Source: Marchantia polymorpha subsp. ruderalis (taxonomy: Eukaryota > Streptophyta > Marchantiopsida > Marchantiales > Marchantiaceae). Taken from it: a stretch of DNA of 64,000 nucleotides. Each line of letters opens with the position of its first letter. The first letter of the stretch is position 1. The notes under the pieces are model-generated. The model had not been told where the DNA came from. It saw nothing but the letters and a program-made list of their open reading frames with translations, and did not search any database. The translations under genes were made by a program, and so were the position numbers. The stretch is taken from NCBI GenBank assembly GCA_037833965.1, contig AP031354.1, positions 28,932,001 through 28,996,000 of the forward strand, read 5' to 3'. This document shows, in pieces, positions 35,121-46,239 of the stretch.

Positions 35121-36258
35121 TTGACAGGGCCCGAAAATATCCGAGATTGGAACTCCTGCGAGTCGGGAAAAGAGACTCTGATAGTGATTTTTTTTCATGG
35201 GCTTGAGTTGAATGACGGGGTGTCCACAGAGAACAAACACCTCACGACATGGTCGTATCAAGACGAAAAAGAGCAATGTTGGCCAAGAACAATGTTCAAG
35301 GAGGATGTAGAGTTACAACAGTCGAATATTGTGATCCGAGCACTGGCAGCATCTTATGACTCCAGCAAGTACACAACGAATACTGAGGGGAGGGTAGACA
35401 TTTTCAACCTTGGAGAAAATTTGGCTCATACAATCATCACTGAAGTTAAAAAAATGCATAAACAATCTGGTAGAATGACCCCAGTCATTCTAGTCGCTCA
35501 CAGCATCGGAGGCCTGGTGGTTCAAGAAATGATAAGCCATGCATTTACGAAGGTGAAGCCTCAAATGAATGATGCCTCTGCTAGGCAGTTTCTGAGAAGT
35601 CTCAGCGGGATCTTCTTCTACTCAACACCCCAAGGTTCCTTGAAGAATGAAACTTACGAGGCAATTTTCAGTGGTGGCAGAGGTAAAGTGACAAGTCATG
35701 TGGCGAAACTTCAGTCAGAACACAACGTCATTCTGAGCAGGAAACGAGGGGAGTTTGTGAATATTATAGCGGCTATAGAGAATGAAGCGGGTTTGAGAAA
35801 CCACAAGAAGATTGAGATCCAATCTGTCTTTGAGAGCCTGCCCACTAAAGTGATAACTTCAAAGGTACTTCTTCTCTCTCTACTGAAACCATTCTTCTGC
35901 TCGATGGTCTTGAAAAAGGATATCTGAGCTTGTATCATGAAGAAAATCTGGCTGAGCTATCAAAAATCAACCGTCCTTTCGATTCATTGAGAGTTTCCAT
36001 GTTCTATTCTGAAGATCACAAATTCAAATACAATGCATGACCATGCTGACGAGAAATGTGTCTTCTATGCAGGGCAAATGGGAAGGCATGATTGTGGAAG
36101 AGGGCAGTAGCAGATCACTGCATCTTGGAAATGACACTTACACTAACATTAAAGCCAACCACTTCGACGTTTGTAGACCAGAATCAGGTGAAAAAGGTTT
36201 CGGTCAAAATCAATATCAGTTTCTTAAAAACTTCATACTGAGGGTAATGGAATCTTAG
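35121..36258 (+). CDS. SERAC1-like alpha/beta-hydrolase module, 2 exons, 5' end not found
   Basis: Predicted serine hydrolase of the SERAC1/PGAP1-like type, a family acting on lipids or lipid-linked substrates; in mosses and other plants the same module often precedes NB-ARC and LRR domains. Visible exons are 35121-35864 (248 codons, entered by an acceptor at 35120 or 35127) and 36073-36258 (61 codons plus TAG), joined in frame by a 208-bp GT-AG intron. FFHGLEL (residues 24-30) is the oxyanion-hole HG motif, AHSIGG holds the nucleophile Ser128, FYSTPQGS follows, and HFDVCRPES carries the likely catalytic His278. The TAG right after the hydrolase means no NB-ARC follows. No ATG-bearing first exon was recognised upstream, so it may lie further off or the gene may be broken. 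The intron contains an unrelated 50-codon open frame. Confidence 0.72.
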
Positions 36259-36259
36259 C

Positions 36260-37440
36260 GTTACATTCATTGATGATTTAGAAAACAGTGGCTTTTCATT
36301 TTCTCCTAGCTGGCAAGCTCTTGGAGCTCTTATCCTAGTGTTATCTTCATGGAGATTGTATTTTATGAATTAAGTGATGTAATGACTATCTTGATTTGAA
36401 TGATCATTGTGTTTTTTTATCAATGATCATTTAAACTCTCAATATAGTAAATTAAAAGTAATATTTTCAAGTCCAAGTCATTCTTATATAAGAATCGCAC
36501 GCCCAAAACCAACATGGCGCATGCTCAAGAAGCCAATATAGTACGAGATTGAATATTTTCATCAACAGACATCTGTAATATAAAAGTAAGATTATGTAAT
36601 ATTTTTTCTCATCCTTCTGTTTATATATGCTATCAAATATTTCAATTTTTGTCATCTAAACTTGCATCCATTGTTAGAAACACAACCACACCTCAAGTTT
36701 GAAATATATCGTTATGATTTGAATTTCAAAATGTAAACAACTCCCATGAAGACTAAGTTGTCAATACCCTTCACCAAAATACTCAACAAATCTCTTTCCA
36801 ACTTCAAAATTTCAATACAAAGGAATAATTGACATAGAGTTTTAGATAGTTTGAAAAAGTCTCAAATAACTAGCTATATTGACTTCAATTTGTCTCTTCA
36901 TCATAATGAGTTTGGTTGTTTTAGTAGAGTGAAACTTCACCATGTAAAGAATGTGACATCTACTTACTCAACCATTAGATTCAACCAAACTTCAAAAATA
37001 GTTGCATATCATTTTTGTAATCATCTCAAACAAATTTCTCATTATTATGCAGGTTGTGCATGGAAAGCACATGTTGCTAACACAGTATCTTCAGTTATCT
37101 TTTTATATATTTAATCTATCTTCTGATGGTTATAGCTTAGAACTAGTTAATTCTTGATATAAAGAGTAACCTCAATTCTAGCTAAATTTAACTATATGAA
37201 GTCGCCAAAACTGGGGGTAATTAACCCTAGTGACTTTAGAATGTAATTAGATACTTTGTCATTGGTCAACAAACTCTCTTGCATGTTCCGACCGTGGACG
37301 TAGTACTGCATCTGGGTGAATCATGTTATATTTTGTCTTCTTCTGTTTGTCATTTGGAGTATATTATCTGTTTGATTGGCAACTGGCTGTGGCTATCTTC
37401 CATTTCTTGAACTAACAAATTGTTGAAATTTTAATTTTGT
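36260..37440. other. Non-coding region ending in a Copia-like LTR remnant
   Basis: The 3' flank of the SERAC1-like gene grades into AT-rich DNA. Around 37145-37345 a GAGTAACCTC motif is followed by ACTCTCTTGCATGTTCCG and GTGGACGTAGTACTGC then GTGAATCATGTTATATTTTG, the typical wording of a plant Ty1/Copia LTR 3' region. The remnant has no visible partner LTR. Confidence 0.5.
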
Positions 37441-38638
37441 CAAATTTTTGCTCACATATGTTTAAAACTTACTGCATTGATTTCCACTCATCATTTTTTT
37501 GTATTAGAATTTATTACGATTTTTCCAAAACTAATATTTTTGTTCACTTTTCCTTCAATAAAGTTATCTTCATATTCAAAGAAAATTATATTTTTAATCC
37601 TACTTTATTCTCTCAATTCTAGCACAAACTTGTGACAATTGTCTCAAACTTGTTTTGTTTTCTCTTCATTGGCAACATTTTGCGCCTTATTGTTATGTAA
37701 TCAATTCTCATATCACCTCTCATCTTCAACTATATGTTGTTTTTCATCACTAATTTAATGCAAATCTAAATTTTAACATCCTTTATTTCTCACGGTCTAT
37801 TAATTTATTCACTTCATCATTTTATCACTTTCATCAACTATAAAAATTTATAATTTTTCATCTTGAACGTCTTGGCGGTTTTTCCAGACATTTTGAATTT
37901 AACATTTCATTAATTTATGAAGTTAAAATTATTTTGGCATTTTAGTTTAATCTTTGATTTATTTAACACTTTGGTTAATCTTTGTTATATGCATTTCAAC
38001 AAATCTAAAATTTAGATGTGTAGTTTTGTCATTTATAATAATGTACACTTTATTACTTTTGTAAATATTGAAGTTTCAAGAATTCTCTCTAACCAATTTT
38101 GCACTTTAAACTTCAGCACTCTTGAGCTTCACTTGTTTATTTTAACACTTTCAATGTAGCTTCAACAATTTGATTTTAGCATTTTGGCAATTGTAAACTT
38201 TTATATTTTAGCATTGTAGTCTTTTTGCATCAAGTCGCTTTCGCAACTCTTCATTTCATCTTGAACATTTTGACACTACCCTATCTAAGCTTTGAATTAG
38301 TTGTGTTATCTCAAGACTTACTGATATGTTTTGAATTAGATTATGTAAAAGTGTTTGAATTTTAAACCAAAATATGAATATAATTAGATAAAAAAATTCC
38401 AAAATAAAATTTGAATTCAAATAAAATTTTAAAAGCCAAATTTCAATTTTATAAACATCCACATTCAATATTAAAACAATCAAAAACACATTTTATCTCA
38501 AAAATACAAATTTTCTAACAAACCCTTGTATCATCTTCAAGGTTGTTTTTGTTATATATTGCTCCAAATATGCAAAAAACACAATCAAACATGATACTTT
38601 TACGTACATGCTTGAAGAACAATGACTACTAATATAAA

Positions 38639-38848
38639 CTATTGCAAAGAATTTTGCGACATAACAATATTTTGAGCACATATTCGTGCATTATGTCTAG
38701 TCTCATCACAAATACCGCACATTTGCACTTGTGAAGCATTATGTAATGCTTGCAAATGGAAAAATGCTCTTGCTTGAACAATTTTGAAATGTAAAGCATC
38801 TTGCTGTGTTGACAGTTGTTTTGGAAGTAAGGTTGAACATATAGTCAA
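38639..38848 (-). pseudogene. Zinc-knuckle (CX2CX4HX4C) transposon protein remnant
   Basis: A 70-codon minus-strand frame contains CGICDETRHNARIC, an exact CX2CX4HX4C zinc knuckle preceded by a Gln/Leu/Ala-rich stretch. Such knuckles with an HNAR-like core occur in plant transposase and retroelement Gag-type proteins. The frame has no promoter and is bounded by AT-rich decayed DNA, so it is a relic. The element class (MULE versus retroelement) cannot be settled from this piece. Confidence 0.5.
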
Positions 38849-39009
38849 TTTTTAGCATCAATAGAACGTCCACGTGTACGTAGCATTGGTGGATCTCTAG
38901 TGGCAATATCTATGTCACTGGAAGGAAGAAAGGAAGTGGAAGCCAAAAATAAGCTTGCATCTGATATTTGGATTTGTGTGAAAAAAATTTGTTTTATACA
39001 CGTCATGTG

Positions 39010-39417
39010 TGTTGAGGTTAACTCCGATCAAGGAGTAACCTCAAGTACTAGCTATTTATAGCTTGGAGGCTTGCGGATGACAAGATATTTAACCCCAAAG
39101 TTTGTGTAATAGCAAACGAAACTTCCAGTACACTCTCACCCGCGTGAGTTTCTCCCATGATTAACCACATTATATTGGTGTCTTAACTCATTGTGTTTAC
39201 TGTCACTTCATTTTTGTGTTTTAGTTTTTTGTGATTTTTTATTGAATGCTACCAATTAGCAAACGAGACTTTCAGTACACTCTCACAAGTGTGAGATTTT
39301 CGTGAACGTAGCACTTTGTAATGAACCATATTATATTGGTGTCTTAACTCATCAGGTTTATTGTCACTTCATTTTTGTGTTTTCTTTTTTTGTGATTTTT
39401 GGGTGCATGCTACCAAT
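39010..39417 (+). mobile_element. Copia-like LTR remnant with a duplicated 3' end
   Basis: It opens TGTTGAGGTTAACTCC then a GGAGTAACCTC complement, a hairpin also seen at 46793-46830. A segment beginning AGCAAACGA (39111 and 39258) is repeated with a 147-bp period. Each copy has ACTCTCAC...GTGAG, AACCA(C/T)ATTATATTGG and GTGTCTTAACTCAT, the wording of plant Ty1/Copia LTR 3' ends. No coding region is adjoined in recognisable form. Confidence 0.55.
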
Positions 39418-40499
39418 TTGAACAGCCGTCTATGCTCATTTTAACAATTTATGTGGTCAGTTTAACATCCTGCTAAATAAATCAATAGTAAATTTGATAA
39501 ATCTACAACTGAAAAATTGCACATTTGATATTCAAAAGCTTAATGTTAACATGAAATAAAAATATGTTATCCTTTGCAAATCTTTTTATAAAAAAAATTT
39601 AAATGATATTTTGTTGAAAAAGTGATGGTAAATTTTATGGAATTTATTTCAGGTTTTAAATAAATAAATAATTTTTATTGAATATAATATTAAATATTTT
39701 CAATACAATATGAAAGTAATGTTCATTGTACAAGATTTCATGTTAACATTAATAGATTTTGTAATCATATATTGTAAGTTGGTTTTTTAAGAATAAATAT
39801 TTTTATATAATCATTATTAAATTGAAAAAATCTAGAATTTTATTTGTATGTCAATATTTTCATATTTCAAGTATATATACCCTAAAGATATATATACTTT
39901 TAACTTCAATTGATATAATCAAATAAATTTTTATACTGTTTTTTGAAGCAAAAGAATTCAAAAAAAAATTTGTGTTGCTTTTCACAAGTATATATAAGTT
40001 TATATTATAAAAATCAACATATAAGCTTTACAAACTCACATTTTTATGATATAAAGTTTTATATTTAAGGAACGTTATTATATTTTCATTGGTTTATATT
40101 ATCATTATACATTATCATTGATGACTAATTCTACAGAATATTTTATACTTGATCAACGGCTATCACTTTAGTGTATGTTTAAAAAATTGGTAAAATTTTA
40201 AACCAAAAAGAAATATTTTAGAGTTATAGAGATAGTTTCAGGGTAAGTCAAAATTTTGTATGGCTTTGGATGTGAGTAACAGGGTGGGTAATTATACAGT
40301 AACAATTGTCCACCTTGACAGGAATTATTGTATAATATATTCTAGAAGGGTCTAAATCATCATCTACCTTTGATTTGGATAATTTTTGAATCTTCACATT
40401 GTTTTCATAATGTGAAAATTTTTATATTGATGTGGGCGAATTCAACAAAGAGAACATACCACCATGGAAATATTATAGGATGAGTTTCACCATATAAGT

Positions 40500-41340
40500 C
40501 AGAAATGCACTCTAGGTCGTGATTCTCATTAGGACAAGGTTGCTTCAATGGTCACCGATGCAGAGTGACTCTGTATGTGATACCCAGGCCTCTCTATGTA
40601 GGAAACCTTCCTTATGTTCCGCATTACTACAAAATAAGAATGGTCATCAAAGCAAAATATGGAATATTCGGAGTTTGATATAAATACTCCTCGATATAAA
40701 TATAAATTATCTCTTATACAAACTTTTGAATTTGACAGCAAGGTAGTACTACTTCAAGAGATATTTGTGTTATTTTTAACTAAAAGATCATTTTACGTTT
40801 CAGCACTCAAAAGTGGCTTTCGACATTGGTAGTGTTTGGAAATGGAAATTCTAATCCTCCAAAGAACTTGGTAAGTTGAGGAAATATTGATATACTCCAG
40901 ACCTCACTTAAGTTAAGATATCAATAATCTGTCATAAGATTTAAATCAATGCGAAATCTTTGTTCGCGGAGCACATGACCAAAACCTACTTGTGTTGTTT
41001 CACTATTTGATCATTGGTAATTTGTTGCAAACAATGTTGATAAATCCAAACTATTTGAATAACATACCGTGTTTTAAATACTATAAATTTTGAGATAAAC
41101 AACGAGGCGGAATGTTAGAACTTGTCTACTTCACATCATCACATCAGAGACGATACTTTGAGAGGTGTTTTGGCTGAAAAGGCGTCTTACGGGCTCCAGG
41201 TTTGCATGAACGCTTTCAAAAAGGTTAAGTGCAATCCATCACAGTTCCGGAATGCAACAAACTATCAAAAGAGCAATTAAATTGAATACTACTGCATAGG
41301 CGGTTTCAGCCGAAAGATCTATTTAGTAGACTTAAATAAC
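40500..41340 (+). mobile_element. Decayed Copia retrotransposon 3' end: RNase H end, polypurine tract, LTR start
   Basis: Around 40960 the frame TTTGTTCGCG...GAGCACATGACC, allowing one inserted base, reads as the FVREHM-like motif at the end of Copia RNase H. About 140 bp later a purine run, GAGGCGGAA, directly precedes TGTTAGAACTTG (41113), the arrangement of a polypurine tract and 3' LTR start. A second TGTTAGAACTTC lies at 49194. Stops and frameshifts abound; no protein can be produced. The LTR's far end was not located. Confidence 0.45.
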
Positions 41341-41344
41341 CATA

Positions 41345-44300
41345 AACTACGTGGCGGAACTAGAAAATTTCAAGATATATTATAATTAAAGAGATATTAT
41401 TTACTAAATATCATGAAATCGAATAAGAAATATATAGAATCTATAACACAAATTTTTCTTATTTAGAGAGTCTTGGTGATACCTGCTGCCATCTAAGTGA
41501 ATGTGAACTCTCACAATCTTGTGACCTTCTAATCATGGATGACGTGTTCTCACGACACAGAATCTCCACAAGATCGTCCCGTGACATGGAAGCCACTTCA
41601 ACCCTGGATCGGGAGCTCCAGGTGGTCTGACTAAACAACTAGGCCTGGGCAAGGTAAGGCAAAATATCTTTTACTCAAAGGTAAAAGTAGAAGTTAAGGT
41701 TAAAGGTGAGAAGATAATCAAGGGGTGAAATAGATGATATAGTAAATGTAATTTTGATTTACTTATCTCATTACCCGAGTAGTTATCTATTAAGTTGATA
41801 GTATTTATATGCCGGATTTTTTGCACATAAAAAAACTTATGGCTTCTGACTTAGAGCAAAAGCCTTGAAGATATGCAAAGATTTGTTTAATTTATTGACA
41901 TAAAGAATACAATTGTCAAATGGTGCTCAAGTTTTCCATGTATATTTTAAGTCATCTTTTGAATAAAATAATTGGTTAATAATAGAAAATGACGAAGGAT
42001 TCACGTCCTTCACACACATTTCTTTCATGTTTTACATGGAAAGATTTTTAAAAATTAGGAAAAAAATATTTTATATATTTTTCAGATAAGAAATTAACCT
42101 TTTTGCTTATTATTGGCAAAATGATAATCTCTGTATTCACTCCCCTTGAGTAGAAGATGGTTCTATTCCTACCTGAGATCGTAGAAGAAAAGCGCCGCAA
42201 TATTATGACTGTAACATCAATCAAATCATCATTGGGGTCCAGATGGTTGTCTTGGTACTCAATCTGGTTTGCCCCTTGAATCGGCTCCAACATGCCCACT
42301 CAGCCTCTTGTCACTGCCATGTCCCTAATTGACGACTGTACAATAAGCCTCGCAGTTTAGAGAATGGAGAGCCCAGATCAGCGTATAAACCTCTGTTTCC
42401 AAACCATCCATCCACACCTTTCAAAAATCGTTAATATTTATGTTTTTGCTGCACGACGGTTGCCGATGTGTTCCCGATCAGATACAGCGTTGGCCTTCCC
42501 GCTACAAACTTTCAAAATTTCGCAGGAGAGAAGGCTCTTCTGCCGGGTTCATTACGATGGTTAGAAAAATCTCGCACTTCAGATTTTTTTAGACGACCTC
42601 CAGAAGGTTGAGCGTAAACATCAACTCCAACCCACATTGAGAGCGCATGGATTGAAAAAGGCAAGTAACACACGATTTATCTCCGATTCATCGATGGCGG
42701 ATCCTTAAGACCTGATGCTTTACGCCTTCCGGTCGGCTTGGGACATACACTATCGGAGAGGTTGTTACTATCAAACACTGACTTCGAGAATGGCACAAGA
42801 AATCTCGGCGTCGGAATGGATCAAATTAAGGTAAAGGGCATAGTTTAATCCACTCCGACTGCTACTTGCCTTTGTCAGCTGATGCACCGGATTAATACAT
42901 GATTCTATATATTTCCAGCAGTTCGCAGACAAGACTGTAACACTCAATTTGTAGTGGAAGATGGTGTTGGAAACCACAACGCGTACAGAAAAGTCTTTCG
43001 TTCACCGAACGTGATGTTTCTTGTCTTCAAAATTGCGCTCGTACTCCTCGGAATCTGACTCTAGACATGAGACTCCACATACTCAAGCTGAACGAACTGC
43101 CGCACTCCAGCCTGAAATACCACAAGCAGAATCACCATTTACATGGTCGATCTTCGAGCAGCCATGTAGCGTAAGTTTGATTTACAGATTCAACACTGCT
43201 TGCTTACATCGGTGAGCAAATGATCGATTGAGAATGAGGACGATTCAAAGTCTTGGAATCAGTGAAGTCGTCGGTAAAACGAATGATATTAGTTTTATTG
43301 CATTGCGCCTCTGGGCATCTGTCGTGGCTCTGAGACAGGCAGGTTATTGAATCGATGATGGAATGAATAAGAAGCTCCTTCGGGCAGAGTTGAAGCACAA
43401 TTGCGTGTTCGATCGATGCGACGAACATCGGGCTCTAAATTCTTTTAGCGGACCAGCAGCTATCGACAGCATATCTTCCAGCGTAAGAAGCGCAGCATGC
43501 GTGCGTGCACGCTGTAGCGTCAGCTCGTAACATTAGGCCTCAACGAGATTCAGTAACCTTCCCTTCCCTTGGAGTTCATAGGAAACAAATCGCGAGTAGA
43601 CAAATTCGGGCGAAGAGTAAACAAATCGGCACCTCCAAGCTAGCCTGATCCGCCATCGCCAATCCGGGAGAGTGCGTCACAAGAAAAGGCGGGCCGGCCT
43701 CATCTTGGGCCGGCCCGCCTTTTCGTCTAGCATTTCTTGGGCCTCATCTTGGGCGGGAAGCGCGAGACGCGAAACCCCGTGGTGACGGTGACGGTTACAC
43801 ACAAACGGTGTACGTATGCCGTCAGCCTGGAGAGGATACAGTCGAGGTTGATCTAGCCAAAAGTCTATCAAAAACTGCGCTCGCTGTCCTCGCGGACATC
43901 TGTAAAATTTTCACGGAACATTCTTGTGCTACGATAGGCCGGGTGGCTTGTGAATCATCACACCTGCAGCTGCTTCATCGACTTTGTGACTCCGATTCTG
44001 ACACAGAAGAAGACGATTGAATCTCATCAACAAATGTCGGCACATCCGCTCCGGAAGTGGTATTGGAATCGAGCGGATCACAAGACCTGTGTTTGCTGAA
44101 ACTGAAAGTCGACTGAAATCAGGGCATCTCTAGAGGTGAGGAATGATTTTATACAAGATCTCGTTTTCAAGATCCAACCTATTGAATTGTTCGTTTGGCC
44201 TGGAATTCCGTCGTGCCCACTTACGAGGTATTTCAGCCCAGAGGATTTTAATGGCGATTCTTCAGCGGTGGACTGAATAGTCTGATTAGTGAGCGGGAAT

Positions 44301-46200
44301 GGGAGATGATTCTGAATAGCTCGATTGAACAAATCTGGACTCCATCGGAGACTTCCATCGGAGGCTTCCATCGGATTTTACTGATGCATCGTCAAATGCA
44401 CATATGGGAGGTATTTTCCTACTGCTGCCCGTTCCAGATTACCTCCATGGCCATGGGTGTTCTTATGCTCTCAGATGTACACCGGCTGCCTTGCCTCATA
44501 GACAGGTAGTTGAGCTGAAACCTTGATCGAATGCACCACTGAGCCGATCACGTGTCCAAGGAAGCCCAGCAATTCTTTTATGCATTTTTGGACACACACT
44601 CGGAACAAGGATGCGTGATCATGTTCTTTCGTTCCATGGTTTCTTTGAGCAGAACGACTTCCTTGCTGAACTGCAAAATGTGCAATCAGCTCTAGATTTC
44701 TGCATCCTGTCAATAGGCCTATGTTTGCGGGTCTGAACACAAAACACAGAGTCTGGAATTATTCCTTCGGATTGCAATAAGAAATCCCAGTTTACAGCAA
44801 GATTATTGGTAATGGACTAGTGAAACCTGCGCATTATTGATATGATGGCATCATTGACCTTCGAATCTCTTGATCACTGCAACCACACTCCACGCTCGCA
44901 AGACCCTTTCACCTTCATTGTTAGTGTCCAGATGAAGTTCAAAACAACAGAACTTTGGGAATTGTGAATCTTACGCAGGTGTTTGAGTTCACATGCCACT
45001 GAAATCCGTCTGGTTCATAGTCTCATATATAGCACAAAATTCTCGTATGACTAGAGTAATTGACATACATCAGTTTTTTAGTGGCTTTTCTTTCCTTGAT
45101 CGCGCCTTGAACCTCAAAGACCAACATGAAACCAATCATCCCGGTAACGTAAGGCTAGCCCTAAGTTATCAAAATTGTCTATGACAAGCGTACTACAAAG
45201 ACCATGGTATTCGAAGAAATATCACTCAATATATTGGTAATCTTAGATCTAGCATAAGATACTTTACCCAATAAAATAAATAAATAAATTGACCGAAATA
45301 AGCTACAAAATAACTCTAAAACAACCTACTCTGACCATCTAATATAATAACCTCTTGCGAAAATAATCATTATCTTGTCAAAGTCCATTTCCATAAATCC
45401 ATGTAATTTCAATTCCAAGTTTAGACTTCTACATACTCCAAGTGAACTTTGATCATTGAATCTTTAATCAGAACTGTGAAAGTTTACTATTCCAAAGAAC
45501 CGTCTCCTAAGAAGTCAAAAATTTATTCAGGCTCAACCCAAGTGCACAAAGTTTGTAGTGAGGCAGCACCAGGGTCGATAATATTCAACTCAAATGAATC
45601 GGCAGGTGTTCACCTTTGCATTTCATGACCTCGCAACTGTTTAGTTCAGGAGTAAGTGTTCAATGACGCAAAAGCACATCTCTGAAATTAATGCTGCTCG
45701 ATTACTTCAGAAACTTAAAATGTACATGTCCTCCCCACCGTTGTTAGTCTAAAGCCAATGGCTAATCCTAATCTTCGTCCTAAGCTCCCACAACCAGGTC
45801 CATATATCATAAACAATTTTAATCGGGAAAAATTTATTATAGAACTTGGACTGGCACAGCAAAATGGTCTGTTCAGTAGGAGACACTTGTCATTCAAAAT
45901 GAGGTACTGAAGGAGTTTTGGGTTCCCATACAATTTTTAGACCTCAAGTTAGGTTCGAGGATTATATGAGCTATCCAAAACTACCCTTGTCACCATTGTT
46001 ACAGGCTATAAATAGCCATGAGTAGATGTGGAAAGGTTCGCATTGATTCTCACGATGAAAGGCCACCGCCAGAAGCTTCTGCTCTACAGTTTCTATCGCG
46101 TTTCATTCTGCGTTGTCATCGACGACATGCTTCTGGTGATTTGAGGTTGTCCAAGTTGGAAGATTCCAAATCGGGAGAGGAGGGGATCCAGAGGCTCACC
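41345..46200. other. Intergenic region, several unassigned open frames
   Basis: Open frames of 60-100 codons occur on both strands between 42050 and 45190, none with a recognised domain or convincing splice partners. A plus-strand frame ending at 44020 closes with an acidic CDSDSDTEEDD tail and might be an exon, but lacks an ATG and a clear acceptor. CTATAAATAG at 46005-46014 is a good TATA sequence just before an ATG at 46018, too close to serve that ATG. Confidence 0.35.
43684..43723. repeat. Perfect 16-bp GC-rich inverted repeat
   Basis: AAAAGGCGGGCCGGCC is followed, after the loop TCATCTTG, by its exact complement. The loop sequence and GGGC recur about 45 bp downstream (CTCATCTTGGGCGGG), so a local slippage or foldback event probably created it. 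It lies in a GC-rich island (43480-43800) without a gene. Confidence 0.9.
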
Positions 46201-46203
46201 AGT

Positions 46204-46239
46204 GATTATATATTTTTGTTTGAACAAAAATATATAATC
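46204..46239. repeat. Perfect 17-bp inverted repeat at an AT-block boundary
   Basis: GATTATATATTTTTGTT, a 2-nt centre, then its exact complement. It stands at the transition from average-composition DNA to the AT-rich block on its right. Confidence 0.9.

Larger units (their letters stand above)
37440..40520. other. AT-rich transposon graveyard
   Basis: Very AT-rich, no intact gene. Apart from the zinc-knuckle remnant and the LTR pieces at 39010-39417 nothing is identifiable. Low G content and repeated TTTAACATTT-like phrases suggest one or more old elements. Confidence 0.45.

Noticed and set aside
43684-43723. Bacterial intrinsic terminator and hence bacterial contamination
   Set aside because: No bacterial gene, ribosome-binding site or operon nearby; flanks are continuous with plant-like DNA.
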